The notes: generated by a model not told the origin, from the sequence alone. DNA of 64,000 nucleotides from Nocardia donostiensis (GCF_002081715.1 NZ_MUKP01000001.1:1-64000); one strand, 5' to 3'. Positions 48,918-57,443 are shown, numbered from the stretch's first letter. Translations and numbers: made by a program.

Positions 48918-49693
48918 ACTGGGTTACGGAAGTAGCCTCGTACCTCGTGACCGATCCGCTGCAGCCCCTCGTCGACCTGCCCGGTGTGCGCGCTGCCGCC
49001 GACAAGGCCCGTGATGCGCTGGCCGAGGTGCACCGGCACAAAGCGAACCGCCGCGGCTGGCCGACCACGGCGGCGGAGGCGGCGGTGCGGGCGGCGCGTT
49101 CGTCGGCCGCAATCGACGGCGGCAGCGTAGACCTGCCCGCCGACGGGAATGTTTCCGACCCGATCCTGGCTGGTTCGCTGCGGGTAGGGCAGGCGCTCGA
49201 CGGTGACGCGCTGCGGAATATGACCGGTATCTGGCAGCGGGCGCCATTGCAGGCGCTGGCCAGGTTACATCTACTGGCCGCGGCCGATCTGGTGTCCGAT
49301 CCCGAGCAGCTGGGCAGGCCGCGGGCGGATGCGGGTGTTGCCGAACGGCTCGATCTGCTGGTGCAGACGGTACTCGGGTCGACGGCACCGGCGCCGGTGG
49401 TTGCGGCGGTGGTACACGGGGAACTGTTGACACTGCGGCCATTCGGTTCCGCCGACGGTATCGTGGCGCGCGCGGCGTCACGGCTGGTCGCGGTATCCAG
49501 CGGGTTGGATCCGCACGGCCTCGGTGTGCCGGAGGTGTTCTGGTTGCGCAGACGCCAGGCTTATCTGGACGGGGCAGCCGGGTTCGGGGAGGGAACCGTG
49601 GACGAGGTCGGCGGATGGGTGATCCTGTGCTGCGGCGCGTTGGAGGACGGCGCTCGGGAAGCGAAGTCGATCGCCGATTCGGCCGTGGGATGA
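48914..49693 (+). CDS. Degenerate Fic-like protein (Rv3662c type)
   Basis: A 259-residue protein that starts at a GTG overlapping the dppD stop. Residues 63-70 (SSAAIDGG) and 175-186 (RPFGSADGIVAR) line up with the two conserved Fic blocks, S/T-x-x-IEG and HPFxxGNGRxxR. The catalytic His is replaced by Arg and the phosphate-binding GNGR by ADGIVAR, so AMP-transferase activity is unlikely. It is the counterpart of M. tuberculosis Rv3662c, which follows dppD there too. The Fic assignment is my reading of the motifs, not an established annotation. Confidence 0.7.
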   Translation: MNWVTEVASYLVTDPLQPLVDLPGVRAAADKARDALAEVHRHKANRRGWPTTAAEAAVRAARSSAAIDGGSVDLPADGNVSDPILAGSLRVGQALDGDALRNMTGIWQRAPLQALARLHLLAAADLVSDPEQLGRPRADAGVAERLDLLVQTVLGSTAPAPVVAAVVHGELLTLRPFGSADGIVARAASRLVAVSSGLDPHGLGVPEVFWLRRRQAYLDGAAGFGEGTVDEVGGWVILCCGALEDGAREAKSIADSAVG

Positions 49694-49711
49694 CCATTGG
49701 GTCGGGCCGCA

Positions 49712-50017
49712 CAGTAGAAGCGGGCGGCGTTGTCGTTGATCGACTTCACCGCCCGCGGGCACGAACTACCTGGTTACCATGCGTGCTTATCGGGTTGTCC
49801 TCCACGGCCTCGGCGTTCCTCCGAGCGCCCACCGCGGCTCATCCCCGCAAACTGTGCGAGGCCATCGCCGTCGGCAGGTCGGATTTCGCAGGCCCACAAC
49901 ACTTCTGCCCTTGTCGCGGCGAGCTCCGCGTGGGTACCTGGTGTCCGTGCCAGGAAGGGTGGGATGGGAAACGGAGCCTTCTCTTCCGGCTGCGTCTTGG
50001 CCTTCCGTCCTTCCGTG
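49712..50017 (-). ncRNA. ms1: Ms1-like RNA polymerase-binding small RNA (candidate)
   Basis: In mycobacteria the abundant ~300-nt Ms1 RNA (MTS2823), which binds core RNA polymerase, lies between the Rv3661 and Rv3662c genes. The same gap here (49694-50199) has no ORF but a strong minus-strand promoter: TTGATG (50047-50052), 17 bases, TAAAAA (50024-50029), giving a start near 50017. At the far end GCGGGCGG (49720-49727) pairs with CCGCCCGC (49749-49756) around an inner GTCG/CGAC stem, followed by CTTCT on the RNA strand. The predicted length is about 305 nt, as expected. Internal complementarity such as the GGCACGGACACC/GGTGTCCGTGCC palindrome (around 49940) supports a structured RNA. Ends are estimates. 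Confidence 0.7.
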
Positions 50018-50199
50018 CCTCCATTTTTACACTGTGAGCGCTTTCACATCAAGGGCCTGCTGAGTATTGAATTACCGGCGTGTCTTTCGGCGTTTCGTGC
50101 TGTAATGCCACTCTTTCGACGTGTCGACGGTCGAGGTTCTGGGGGTCGGAAAGTACTCCGCAGGTGTGTGAAGTAAGTGCGCGATGACCCGCGATGACC

Positions 50200-51033
50200 T
50201 CAGCGTCGGCGCAGCAGCCGGTAACTGACCGCGCCTGCGACGATCGCACTCACACCTACCATCAGGGTGGCGGCCACAGTCGTTGAAGCCGGTGCCTGGA
50301 ACCGCGACCACAGTGAAACCGGGCTGGAGAAGGTGAGAACCGGCCAGCCTCTGGCCGCGGCCTCCCGGCGCAGAGCGCGATCCGGGTTCACCGCCGTCGG
50401 ATGGCCGACAGCGGACAACAGTGGTAGATCGGTGATCGAATCGGAGTAGGCGTAGCTGCGTGACAGGTCGTAACCCTCTGTTGCGGCGAGCTTCTCGATG
50501 GCGCTGACCTTGCCCTCGCCATAGCAGTAGAAGTCCACTTCGCCGGTGTACTTGCCGTCGGCGACCACCATCCGGGTCGCGGCGGTATGCGTCGCGCCCA
50601 GCGCCTCCGCGATCGGCGCGACGACCTCTTCACCGGAGGCCGAGACGATCACCACGTCATGTCCGCGGATCTTGTGATCGGCGATCAGGTCCATCGCCTC
50701 CGCATAGATCAACGGATCGACCAGTTCGTGCACAGTCTCGGCCACGATCGATTTCACCTGCTCGACATCCCAGCCTGCGCACATATTCGTCAGATGGGCG
50801 CGCATCCGTTCCATCTGATCGTGATCGGCGCCGGAAAGCAGGAACAGGAAGTGCGCGTAGCTGCTCTCCAAAACTGCGCGTCGGTTCAGCAGTCCCTGCG
50901 CGTAGAACGGCTTGCTGAACAGGTAGGTGCTCGATTTCGCGATCACCGTCTTGTCGAGATCGAAGAACGCGGCAACACGTCCGCCCGTCGGGGGTCGGCG
51001 CGGAAATCCTGTCTGATCGCCCTGGGCAGTCAC
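50200..51033 (-). CDS. HAD-IB hydrolase, phosphoserine-phosphatase-like (Rv3661 type)
   Basis: A 277-residue HAD phosphatase. FFDLDKTVIAKSS is motif I with the nucleophile Asp, VIVSASGEEV motif II, and YSDSITDLPLLSAVGHP the metal-binding motif IV. A C-terminal helix (TVAATLMVGVSAIVAGAVSY) with a basic tail anchors it to the membrane. GTG 51033 lies six bases after TATCCT, a plausible leaderless start. It is flanked by the Ms1-like RNA and the 6C RNA as in mycobacteria. Substrate unknown. Confidence 0.92.
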   Translation of the reverse strand: MTAQGDQTGFPRRPPTGGRVAAFFDLDKTVIAKSSTYLFSKPFYAQGLLNRRAVLESSYAHFLFLLSGADHDQMERMRAHLTNMCAGWDVEQVKSIVAETVHELVDPLIYAEAMDLIADHKIRGHDVVIVSASGEEVVAPIAEALGATHTAATRMVVADGKYTGEVDFYCYGEGKVSAIEKLAATEGYDLSRSYAYSDSITDLPLLSAVGHPTAVNPDRALRREAAARGWPVLTFSSPVSLWSRFQAPASTTVAATLMVGVSAIVAGAVSYRLLRRR

Positions 51034-51191
51034 CTGTCCAGGATAGGCATGTCGCCTCCTGTACCCTTCTTCGTGGCTCTGCGGTGCTCTGAACTGCGCT
51101 TTTACGCTCCAATTAGCCGTATCAGTGATTCGGGGGACTTCCCGAAAGTCGGGCTTGCATTATGGCCGGTGCGTAGGTGTAGTATTGCTGG

Positions 51192-51288
51192 CACCTGGAC
51201 ATGTTCCAGGCGCGTTCAGCCCGACCCCCCGGGGCTGAACCCGACGGCCCCAGCCTCCTCCCCCCCGGCTGGGGCCGTCCTCTATTTC
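51192..51288 (+). ncRNA. 6C RNA (B11)
   Basis: A short RNA of the actinobacterial 6C family, named for runs of six C in its hairpin loops. The promoter is TTGCAT (51155-51160), a TG-extended -10 TAGTAT (51180-51185). The transcript has a small CCTGG/CCAGG hairpin, then GTTCAGCCC (51214-51222) pairing with GGGCTGAAC (51232-51240) around a CCCCCC loop, then a 13-bp stem (51243-51255 with 51267-51279) whose loop again has CCCCCC, ending in TCTATTT as a terminator. Position between the Rv3661 and Rv3660c homologues matches M. tuberculosis B11, which regulates cell-division-related mRNAs through its C-rich loops. Confidence 0.92.
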
Positions 51289-51476
51289 TGGGAAGCCTCT
51301 TTTCCGCGCAGTGGACACCAGCCTCTTTCCGGGTCGATTCGTTGGTGAATGCATCGAAACGGGTCCCCTCCGGCTCGGCGCTCACGGCGGAAACCGTTTC
51401 ATCCACAACCCGCGAGTTATCCACATTCCGGTTCACGGCCTACCGCGGCCTCACGCCGCTGCGCCACGCTGACGAC

Positions 51477-52595
51477 ATGGCTCACGACCTGCCCGAAACA
51501 GCCAGCGATCCGGCTCCCGCCACAGCGCCGGTGCTGGCGCTCATCCACGACTCCCGGCTACGCGATGAAGTCCGCCGGGTGGCAGCCGCGGCGGGCAGGC
51601 GGCTCGACGAACGGGCCGCGCCCGTCGGCAGACATCCCTGGACCGCCGCTCCGCTGGTCGTCCTCGACACCGAAGCCGCTGAAACCTGTGCCAGAACAGG
51701 GCATCCCCGCCGTCCCGGTGTCGTCACCGTCACCGCGGGGGAGGCAGCTCTCGACGATTGGCAAGCCGCCGCCGCGATCGGCGCTGAACACGTTATCGCG
51801 CTCCCAGGATCCGCGGTCGGGCTCATCGAGAAATTCGCCGAACACGCCGAAAACCGCGCCGAGGGCGGGTTGGTCCTCGCCGTAGCGGGCGCGGTCGGTG
51901 GAGCCGGAGCCTCGACACTCGCCGCGGCCACCGCGCTGCGCTCGGCCACCGGCGGGTTCCGGCGCAATACCGTGCTGATCGACGGCGCCCCGCACGGCGG
52001 CGGGATCGACCTGCTGCTTGGCATCGAAAAGGCGCCCGGCCTGCGCTGGCCCGATCTGGTCGTCGAGAACGGCCGGGTATCGGCAACCGCACTGCACAAT
52101 GCGCTCCCGGAAGCGGTTACCGGACTTTCCGTCCTGTCCTGCGGCCGCGACAGCGGGGCGCGCAGCGATATCGGCTCCGCGGCGGTGCACGCGGTGATCG
52201 AAGCGAGCCACGGTGCGGGCGATCTCGTCGTCTGCGATGTTTCCAGTGAACGTGGGCCGCACGCCGGCCAGATGCTCGACGCCGCCGATCTGGTGGTACT
52301 CGTGGTTCCCGCCCAGCTGCGTGCGGTCGCCGCCGCCCGAACTGTCGCCGCACACATCGCCCGGCGTAACCCCAACCAGGGCTTGCTAGTTCGCGGTCCT
52401 GCACCGGGCAGCCTGCGCGGACACGAAATCGCGGAAGTGCTCGATCTTCCGCTGCTGGCGGCCGTTCGAGCACAACCGGGGCTACCTGCTCGACTGGAAC
52501 GCGGCGGGCTCACCCTGCGGCGCGGGCCCTTGCGGGACGCGTGCGACGCGGTCCTGTCCGTCCTGCACGGACCGGCCGAGGAGCTCGCGAGATGA
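51477..52595 (+). CDS. Septum-site/CpaE-like ATPase of the tad locus (Ssd, Rv3660c type)
   Basis: A 372-residue SIMIBI protein. The P-loop is GAVGGAGASTLAAATALR, a degenerate form lacking the usual Lys, as in CpaE and the mycobacterial septum-site-determining protein Ssd. VLIDGAPHGGGIDLLLG and VVCDVSSERG are the A' and B regions. The N-terminal 130 residues resemble a receiver-like domain (VLALIHDSRLRDEVRRVA). ATG 51477 is chosen; the frame is open to 51201 across the 6C RNA. It heads the tad operon and probably localises the pilus machine. Confidence 0.87.
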   Translation: MAHDLPETASDPAPATAPVLALIHDSRLRDEVRRVAAAAGRRLDERAAPVGRHPWTAAPLVVLDTEAAETCARTGHPRRPGVVTVTAGEAALDDWQAAAAIGAEHVIALPGSAVGLIEKFAEHAENRAEGGLVLAVAGAVGGAGASTLAAATALRSATGGFRRNTVLIDGAPHGGGIDLLLGIEKAPGLRWPDLVVENGRVSATALHNALPEAVTGLSVLSCGRDSGARSDIGSAAVHAVIEASHGAGDLVVCDVSSERGPHAGQMLDAADLVVLVVPAQLRAVAAARTVAAHIARRNPNQGLLVRGPAPGSLRGHEIAEVLDLPLLAAVRAQPGLPARLERGGLTLRRGPLRDACDAVLSVLHGPAEELAR

Positions 52596-52658
52596 ATGGT
52601 GAGGTCGCTCGGCTCGCGGTTGTGTATCGCGACGGCTCCGCGACGAAAGGGGGGCGGA

Positions 52659-53864
52659 ATGACTGTAGGTGAAACTACTGGCGGATTGGTGAACGCCGAT
52701 CTGCTGGACCGAGTCCGGGAACGTCTCGCGGGTGACTCCCGGGAACCGGATCCGGCGCGGCTGGCGGCGGCGATCAGAGCCGAGGCGGGCGGTGTGCTCG
52801 GTGATACCGACCTGCTGCGCGCCCTGCGGCTGCTGCAGACCGAACTCACGGGCGCTGGGGTCCTGGAGCCACTGCTGCACGATCCGCATGTCGCCGATGT
52901 GCTCGTCACCGCACCCGATGCGGTGTGGATCGATCGTGGGCACGGCATCGAGAAAACCTCGATCACCTTCCCGGACGAAGCGGCGGTCCGTCGGCTCGCG
53001 CAGCGCCTCGCACTGTCTGCGGGTCGCCGCCTCGACGACGCTCAACCCTGGGTGGATGGCCGGCTGTCGGGTCACCAAGAGTCGCTCGGCGAATCGTTCG
53101 GCGTCCGGCTGCACGCCGTGCTCGCACCGGTCGCGCACGGCGGCACCTGCCTGTCGTTGCGGGTACTGCGCCCAGCCACCCAGGGTCTCGACGCGCTTGC
53201 CGCGGCAGGTGCGGTGCCCCCCGATGCGAAGCAGTTGCTGCGACAGATCATCTGGGCTCGGCTCGCCTTCCTCGTCGTCGGCGGAACCGGGTCGGGCAAA
53301 ACCACTCTGCTGTCCGGGCTGCTGGCCGAGGTGGACCCGGCCGAACGGATCATCTGCGTCGAAGACGCCGCAGAACTGGCCCCGCCGCACCCGCACGTCG
53401 TCCGGCTGGTCGCCCGCACCGCCAATGTCGAGGGCGCCGGGCAGATCACCCTGCGCGAGCTGGTTCGCCAGGCTCTGCGCATGCGGCCCGACCGGATTGT
53501 TGTCGGCGAGGTCCGCGGCGCCGAGGTGGTCGACCTACTGACTGCCCTCAACACCGGCCATGACGGAGGCGCGGGCACCGTCCACGCCAACTCGCCGGCC
53601 GAAGTACCCGCCCGGCTGGAAGCCCTCGCGGCCCTCGGCGGCATGGATCGAGCGGCCCTGCACAGCCAGCTCGCCGCCGCGGTCCACATCGTGCTGCACG
53701 TGCACCGCCGCGCCGACGGGTCACGCGGACTCCGCGAAATCGGCCTGCTCGAACGTGACCAGCACGGACACGTCCGGATCACGGCCGCCTGGCGCGCCGA
53801 TAGCGGTGCAGTACCTGCTGCGTCCGCCCTGTCGGGCCTGTTGCGCGAACGGCTGGAGCGATGA
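52659..53864 (+). CDS. TadA/CpaF-type secretion ATPase
   Basis: A 401-residue type II/IV secretion ATPase that drives Flp pilus assembly. Walker A is GGTGSGKTTLLSGLL, the Asp box IICVEDAAEL, Walker B RPDRIVVGEVRGAE, and the His box GHDGGAGTVHANSPAE. AAAGGGGGG precedes ATG 52659. Its stop overlaps the tadB start (ATGA at 53861). Confidence 0.94.
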   Translation: MTVGETTGGLVNADLLDRVRERLAGDSREPDPARLAAAIRAEAGGVLGDTDLLRALRLLQTELTGAGVLEPLLHDPHVADVLVTAPDAVWIDRGHGIEKTSITFPDEAAVRRLAQRLALSAGRRLDDAQPWVDGRLSGHQESLGESFGVRLHAVLAPVAHGGTCLSLRVLRPATQGLDALAAAGAVPPDAKQLLRQIIWARLAFLVVGGTGSGKTTLLSGLLAEVDPAERIICVEDAAELAPPHPHVVRLVARTANVEGAGQITLRELVRQALRMRPDRIVVGEVRGAEVVDLLTALNTGHDGGAGTVHANSPAEVPARLEALAALGGMDRAALHSQLAAAVHIVLHVHRRADGSRGLREIGLLERDQHGHVRITAAWRADSGAVPAASALSGLLRERLER

Positions 53865-54655
53865 GCCCCGCGCTCGTGTGTGCCGCATTGGCCTTACTGG
53901 CGGTGCCGCGGGGCAGGCAGCGGCGCCGGTTCTCGGAGCTGTTCGCCACAGTCTGCCGTCCGGCGGCCCGGTACGGATCGGCGGCGGTGTACCGGGTAGG
54001 GGCCGGAATCGGTTGTGCTGCAGCGTTCCTGTTGGGAAGCGGGCCGCTGATCGCCGCCGTGATACTCGCCGGAACCATCGGTATCCGCATGCGTCGCGCC
54101 GCACGGGATCGGTCGCGGCGAACCGAATGCGGGCAGCTGCTCGACGCCTTGGACGCGGTCATCGGCGAGCTGCGAGTGGGTGCGCACCCGAGTGCCGCTG
54201 CTCAGGTGGCCGCTGCCGAGGCCGCGGGCGTCGCATCGCGTGCTTTCGCGGTGAGTTCGGCGCGCAGCAGGCTGGGCGGCTGCGGCTCCGACGCCCTGCG
54301 TGGTCACGGCTGGGTGATCGGTGCCGAACTCGGCCGGATCGCCGATGCCTGGCGCGTCGCCGAAAACCACGGTTTGGCCCTCGCCGAACTACTCGGCGCG
54401 GCCCGCACCGACCTGACCGCCCGCATCCGCTTCCGCGACCGCACCGAGGCCGCGCTCGCCGGAGCTCGCGCCACCGCGGCGGTGCTGGCCGGTCTGCCCC
54501 TGCTCGGTATCGCCCTCGGTCAGCTTATGGGCGCCGCACCACTGGGAGTGCTGTTCACCTCCCCGGCTGGGAACTACCTGCTGCCGATCGGTGCAGGCCT
54601 GGCCTGCGCGGGGCTGCTGTGGTCGGACGCCATCACACGGAAGGTGCTGATATGA
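53861..54655 (+). CDS. TadB-type inner-membrane secretion protein
   Basis: A 264-residue membrane protein with the type II secretion F-domain pattern: two N-terminal helices, a cytoplasmic helical bundle (QLLDALDAVIGELRVGAHPS, AWRVAENHGLALAELLGAA), then two C-terminal helices. It pairs with TadC as platform for the CpaF ATPase. The start overlaps the cpaF stop. Confidence 0.88.
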   Translation: MSPALVCAALALLAVPRGRQRRRFSELFATVCRPAARYGSAAVYRVGAGIGCAAAFLLGSGPLIAAVILAGTIGIRMRRAARDRSRRTECGQLLDALDAVIGELRVGAHPSAAAQVAAAEAAGVASRAFAVSSARSRLGGCGSDALRGHGWVIGAELGRIADAWRVAENHGLALAELLGAARTDLTARIRFRDRTEAALAGARATAAVLAGLPLLGIALGQLMGAAPLGVLFTSPAGNYLLPIGAGLACAGLLWSDAITRKVLI

Positions 54656-54857
54656 CGCGCCGAAAACCAAGGACGTGCTCCTGCTATGGCGGCCGGGCCG
54701 CGCGCCGCCCGCACCTCCTGAGCATGCCCGCTGTCGTACCCACGGGTCCGAGCAACCCGAGCGAACCTTTGCCCCGCCTTGGGGCGGCCCGCCGATATCG
54801 GGCGGGTCGAAACCAACAACCGCCGCTCCGATGATCTCGCCGCTGAACAGGGGAACC

Positions 54858-55469
54858 ATGGGCACCGGAATCCAGACGTCGTTGATGCTGCTGGCCGTGG
54901 CCTTGGTCGTGCAGCCGGCCCGGACCTCCGTGATCACCAGGCTTTCGCCAGCCCGTGCTCGTCGATCGTGGACAACCGGTCCGGGGTCCGGCCGCGCAGA
55001 CGCTGAGGACCCGCTTGCCGTCGCGACCGTACTCGATCTGCTCGCGGCCTGCCTGCGGGCGGGCATGCCGACAGCGGCAGCGGTAGGCGCGGTAGCGCCC
55101 GGCGCCCCGGCCCGGCTGCGTGCGGCATTGGATCGCACCGCGGATCTGCTCGCCCTCGGTGCCGACCCCGCCATCGCATGGTCGGCACCGGCGGTCGAGA
55201 AAACAGGCACACCAACGGAGTTCGAGGCACTGGCGCGGCTGGCCCGCCGGTCCGCGCGCTCGGGTTCCTCGCTGGCGGTCGCGGTGGGGGAACTCGCGGG
55301 TCAACGCCGGGCCACGGTCGAAGACGAGGCCGCCGCACGGGCCGAGCGAGCTGGGGTACTGATCGGCGGTCCGCTCGGCCTGTGCTTCCTACCTGCGTTC
55401 ATCTGCCTGGGCATCGTGCCGGTGGTCATCGGCCTGGCCACCAGCGTGCTCGGCGGAGGTCTGCTGTGA
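54858..55469 (+). CDS. TadC-type inner-membrane secretion protein
   Basis: A 203-residue second F-domain protein: DLLAACLRAGMPTAAAVGAVA and RLARRSARSGSSLAVAVGELA are the typical blocks, and two helices end it (GPLGLCFLPAFICLGIVPVV). I chose ATG 54858 with GGGGAA upstream; the frame is open to 54675, but that stretch (from 54656) has Pro/Arg-rich composition unlike TadC and looks non-coding. Confidence 0.85.
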   Translation: MGTGIQTSLMLLAVALVVQPARTSVITRLSPARARRSWTTGPGSGRADAEDPLAVATVLDLLAACLRAGMPTAAAVGAVAPGAPARLRAALDRTADLLALGADPAIAWSAPAVEKTGTPTEFEALARLARRSARSGSSLAVAVGELAGQRRATVEDEAAARAERAGVLIGGPLGLCFLPAFICLGIVPVVIGLATSVLGGGLL

Positions 55470-56114
55470 ACACCACCGGAACATGCCCGGGTGGAACTGC
55501 TGCCTGGGCTGGTAAGAGAAGAGGGGAACCACGTGCATATCCACACGAGAACACGACAGCTCACCGCGGTATCGCGGCTGATGTGGTCCGCCGCGTTGCG
55601 GCGACCACCAACGGGGGAGAGCATGAGTGGCGGAAAGAACCTGCGCCGGACAGCGCGGACCCGCTTTCGGGAGCAGTCGAGCCCGGTACCGTCAGAGCCC
55701 GTTGCCGCGGCGGAGCGCGCCTGCTCGGCAGGAACGCGGCGCGATGCGGTCCATGCCCGGACGGCGATCGGAGGCAGAGTGGGGGCGGTGAGCAGCGGGT
55801 CGTCGGCTGTTGCGGCTGCGACACGTCCGATACCGGAAGCGCGCGTTGCGGAAAACGTTGGTGGTTCTTCATCGGGACATGCTGCGGCACAGGGTATTTC
55901 CATTGCAGGTCAGCGCGGTTGCATCAGCGCTCGGCGGCACGGGTCTCCGGCAGAGACACAGACCAGGCCGACGGCGTCCAGTTCGACACCGCGGGTATGC
56001 GCCGGCGCGGCGGAGGTGTCGCCGATCGAGACCGGTCGAAAGGCGCTCGCTCGTACGGTGCGGCGCATTGTCGGCGTCGCGCGTTCGTTCGGATCATGCC
56101 TGCGTGTCCGGCTG
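55470..56114 (+). other. Expanded spacer inside the tad operon, coding status unclear
   Basis: Between tadC and the pilin gene lie 645 bases where mycobacteria have almost none. One plus-strand frame stays open from 55491 into the pilin, and an ATG at 55623 has GGGGGAG upstream. The codons use A or T at third position far more than the neighbours and the translation is Ser/Ala/Arg-rich with no motif. I see no RNA gene or mobile-element remnant. Confidence 0.5.
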
Positions 56115-56279
56115 ATGCGGTTGGTGGCCGGGAAGGAGGCCATGAGCACAGCGGAATACGCTATCGGGACCATAGCTGCCGCGGCATTCGGCGCCGTGCT
56201 CTATGGAGTGGTTACAGGGGACAGCATTGTGGATGCGCTGACGAAGATCATCGACAAGGCGCTCGACACCAGTGTGTAG
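56115..56279 (+). CDS. DUF4244 Flp-type pilin-like protein
   Basis: The conserved part, EAMSTAEYAIGTIAAAAFGAVLYGVVTGDSIVDALT, spans a prepilin-like cleavage region and a hydrophobic helix and identifies the DUF4244/Flp pilin family (Rv3656c type, about 60-70 residues). ATG 56115 gives 54 residues; ATG 56142, directly after GGAAGGAGG, and ATG 55623 far upstream are alternatives, so the N-terminus is uncertain. It probably forms the major subunit of the tad pilus. No prepilin peptidase is encoded in the window. Confidence 0.75.
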   Translation: MRLVAGKEAMSTAEYAIGTIAAAAFGAVLYGVVTGDSIVDALTKIIDKALDTSV

Positions 56280-56353
56280 CCGGCCTACGGATAGCCGGAG
56301 CACAGGCGGAGAAAACGCAGCGCACACTGGCGCTCGGTGACGACCGTGGTGGG

Positions 56354-56668
56354 GTGACGGTGGAGGCGGCGATCGCGCTCGCCGCGATCGTCGCGACCGT
56401 AATCCTGTGCGTGGCAGCACTGCTCGCGGCGTCGTCTCAAGTGCGCTGCGTCGACGCTGCCCGCGAGGCGGCTCGCCTGGCCGCGCGCGGTGACCGGGCC
56501 CATGCGGCTGCTGCCGCGCGGGAGGTCGCTCCGCCGGATGCGGATATCGATATCCGGCGGGACGGGCGGCGGGTGATTGCCGAGGTCGCCGTCGGAACCC
56601 CGCTGCTGCCAGGGTTGGTGCTGCGAGCCGAGGCAGTTGCGGCGTTGGAACCGGGGGCGGACTGGTGA
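56354..56668 (+). CDS. TadE-family minor pilin-like protein
   Basis: A 104-residue protein: VTVEAAIALAAIVATVILCVA is split into the TadE Glu-plus-helix signature (VEAA followed by a transmembrane stretch), then QVRCVDAAREAARLAARGD and a C-terminal strand region. It corresponds to Rv3655c. GTG 56354 is the only sensible start in the frame. The stop overlaps the next gene (GTGA). Confidence 0.82.
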   Translation: MTVEAAIALAAIVATVILCVAALLAASSQVRCVDAAREAARLAARGDRAHAAAAAREVAPPDADIDIRRDGRRVIAEVAVGTPLLPGLVLRAEAVAALEPGADW

Positions 56669-57297
56669 GTGGTAGTGGGGCTGGAATCAGGGGATGGCCG
56701 ATGGGTGGTTGCGGGGCTGGGGCCGAGAGAGGACCGGCGAGTTGTTGCGGGGCTGGAAGCGGGGAGTGGTTGCAGAGCTGGAACCGAGGGAGGGCTGTAG
56801 TGGTCGCGGGCCTGGAATCGAGGGGAGGGCCGACGGGTGGTCGCGAGGCGGGATCAGGGGGAGGGTCGGTGGGTGGTTGCAGGGCTGGAACTGGGAGAGA
56901 TCCGGTGGATCGTCGGGGCCTGCGGGCGGACGAGGGGGCTGCGAGTGTGACTGCCTGCCTGGCGCTGGTGGGACTGATCGTGCTGACTTCGCTGCTTGCG
57001 CAGGTCGGGATGATTGTCGTGGCGCGGCACCGGATACAAGCGGCGGCCGACCTCGCGGCGTTGGCCGGCGCGGCCGCACTGCTGGAAGGTGTGCAGGCGG
57101 GTTGTACCGAAGCGCGCGTGCTCGCACAGCGGATGCGTGCGCGGGTCACGGAGTGCGACGTCACCGATTGGGATGTGTTGCTAACTGTCGAAGAGAAAGT
57201 ACCAATAGGTCTGTTCGGGGCGCGCAGTGTACGCGCGATCGCGCGTGCCGGACCGGTGCGGGAAGGGGACCAATGCGCGCATGCTCAATTTTGTTAA
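56665..57297 (+). CDS. TadE/TadG-like protein with Gly-rich repeat N-terminus (Rv3654c type)
   Basis: From the GTG overlapping the tadE stop the frame runs 210 residues. The last 120 match Rv3654c-type proteins: DEGAASVTACLALVGLIVL then VVARHRIQAAADLAALAGAAAL and CTEARVLAQRMRA. The first 85 residues are Gly/Arg/Trp-rich and encoded by a degenerate tandem repeat, so either the protein has a novel extension or real translation begins inside, near the LRADEGAASV region (about 56926). The C-terminal bases become AT-rich. Confidence 0.75.
   Translation: MSGSGAGIRGWPMGGCGAGAERGPASCCGAGSGEWLQSWNRGRAVVVAGLESRGGPTGGREAGSGGGSVGGCRAGTGRDPVDRRGLRADEGAASVTACLALVGLIVLTSLLAQVGMIVVARHRIQAAADLAALAGAAALLEGVQAGCTEARVLAQRMRARVTECDVTDWDVLLTVEEKVPIGLFGARSVRAIARAGPVREGDQCAHAQFC
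56668..56905 (+). repeat. Degenerate tandem repeat, about seven units of 26-38 nt
   Basis: Units share a core close to GGTGGTTGCGGGGCTGGAA followed by CNGGGGAGGGCCGA. Seven can be traced from the first GGTAGTGGGGCTGG to the last GTGGTTGCAGGGCTGG. Purine strand asymmetry is strong (G-rich plus strand). Confidence 0.7.
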
Positions 57298-57443
57298 CGA
57301 CGAGTATTGCTATTCGGGCAGCGTCCGCTATTGCAGTACCGATACCAATTCCCAGCACAAGGACGGAAAATTGAGGGAGGAATTCGCATGCATAGGCATG
57401 AATATCTGCGGCAATGTATCAGTTAACATGATCGAATTCCTTT
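57298..57443 (+). other. AT-rich intergenic segment with a strong RBS and a 12-codon frame
   Basis: This stretch is clearly less GC-rich than its surroundings. AGGGAGGAATT stands seven bases before ATG 57388, opening MHRHEYLRQCIS and a stop at 57424-57426. A second ATG at 57397 opens another frame reading over the helicase 3' end. It lies between convergent genes. Confidence 0.35.

Noticed and set aside
55301..55903. Minus-strand 200-codon frame in the tad spacer
   Set aside because: It overlaps the end of tadC in antisense, lacks a ribosome binding site and contains no motif.
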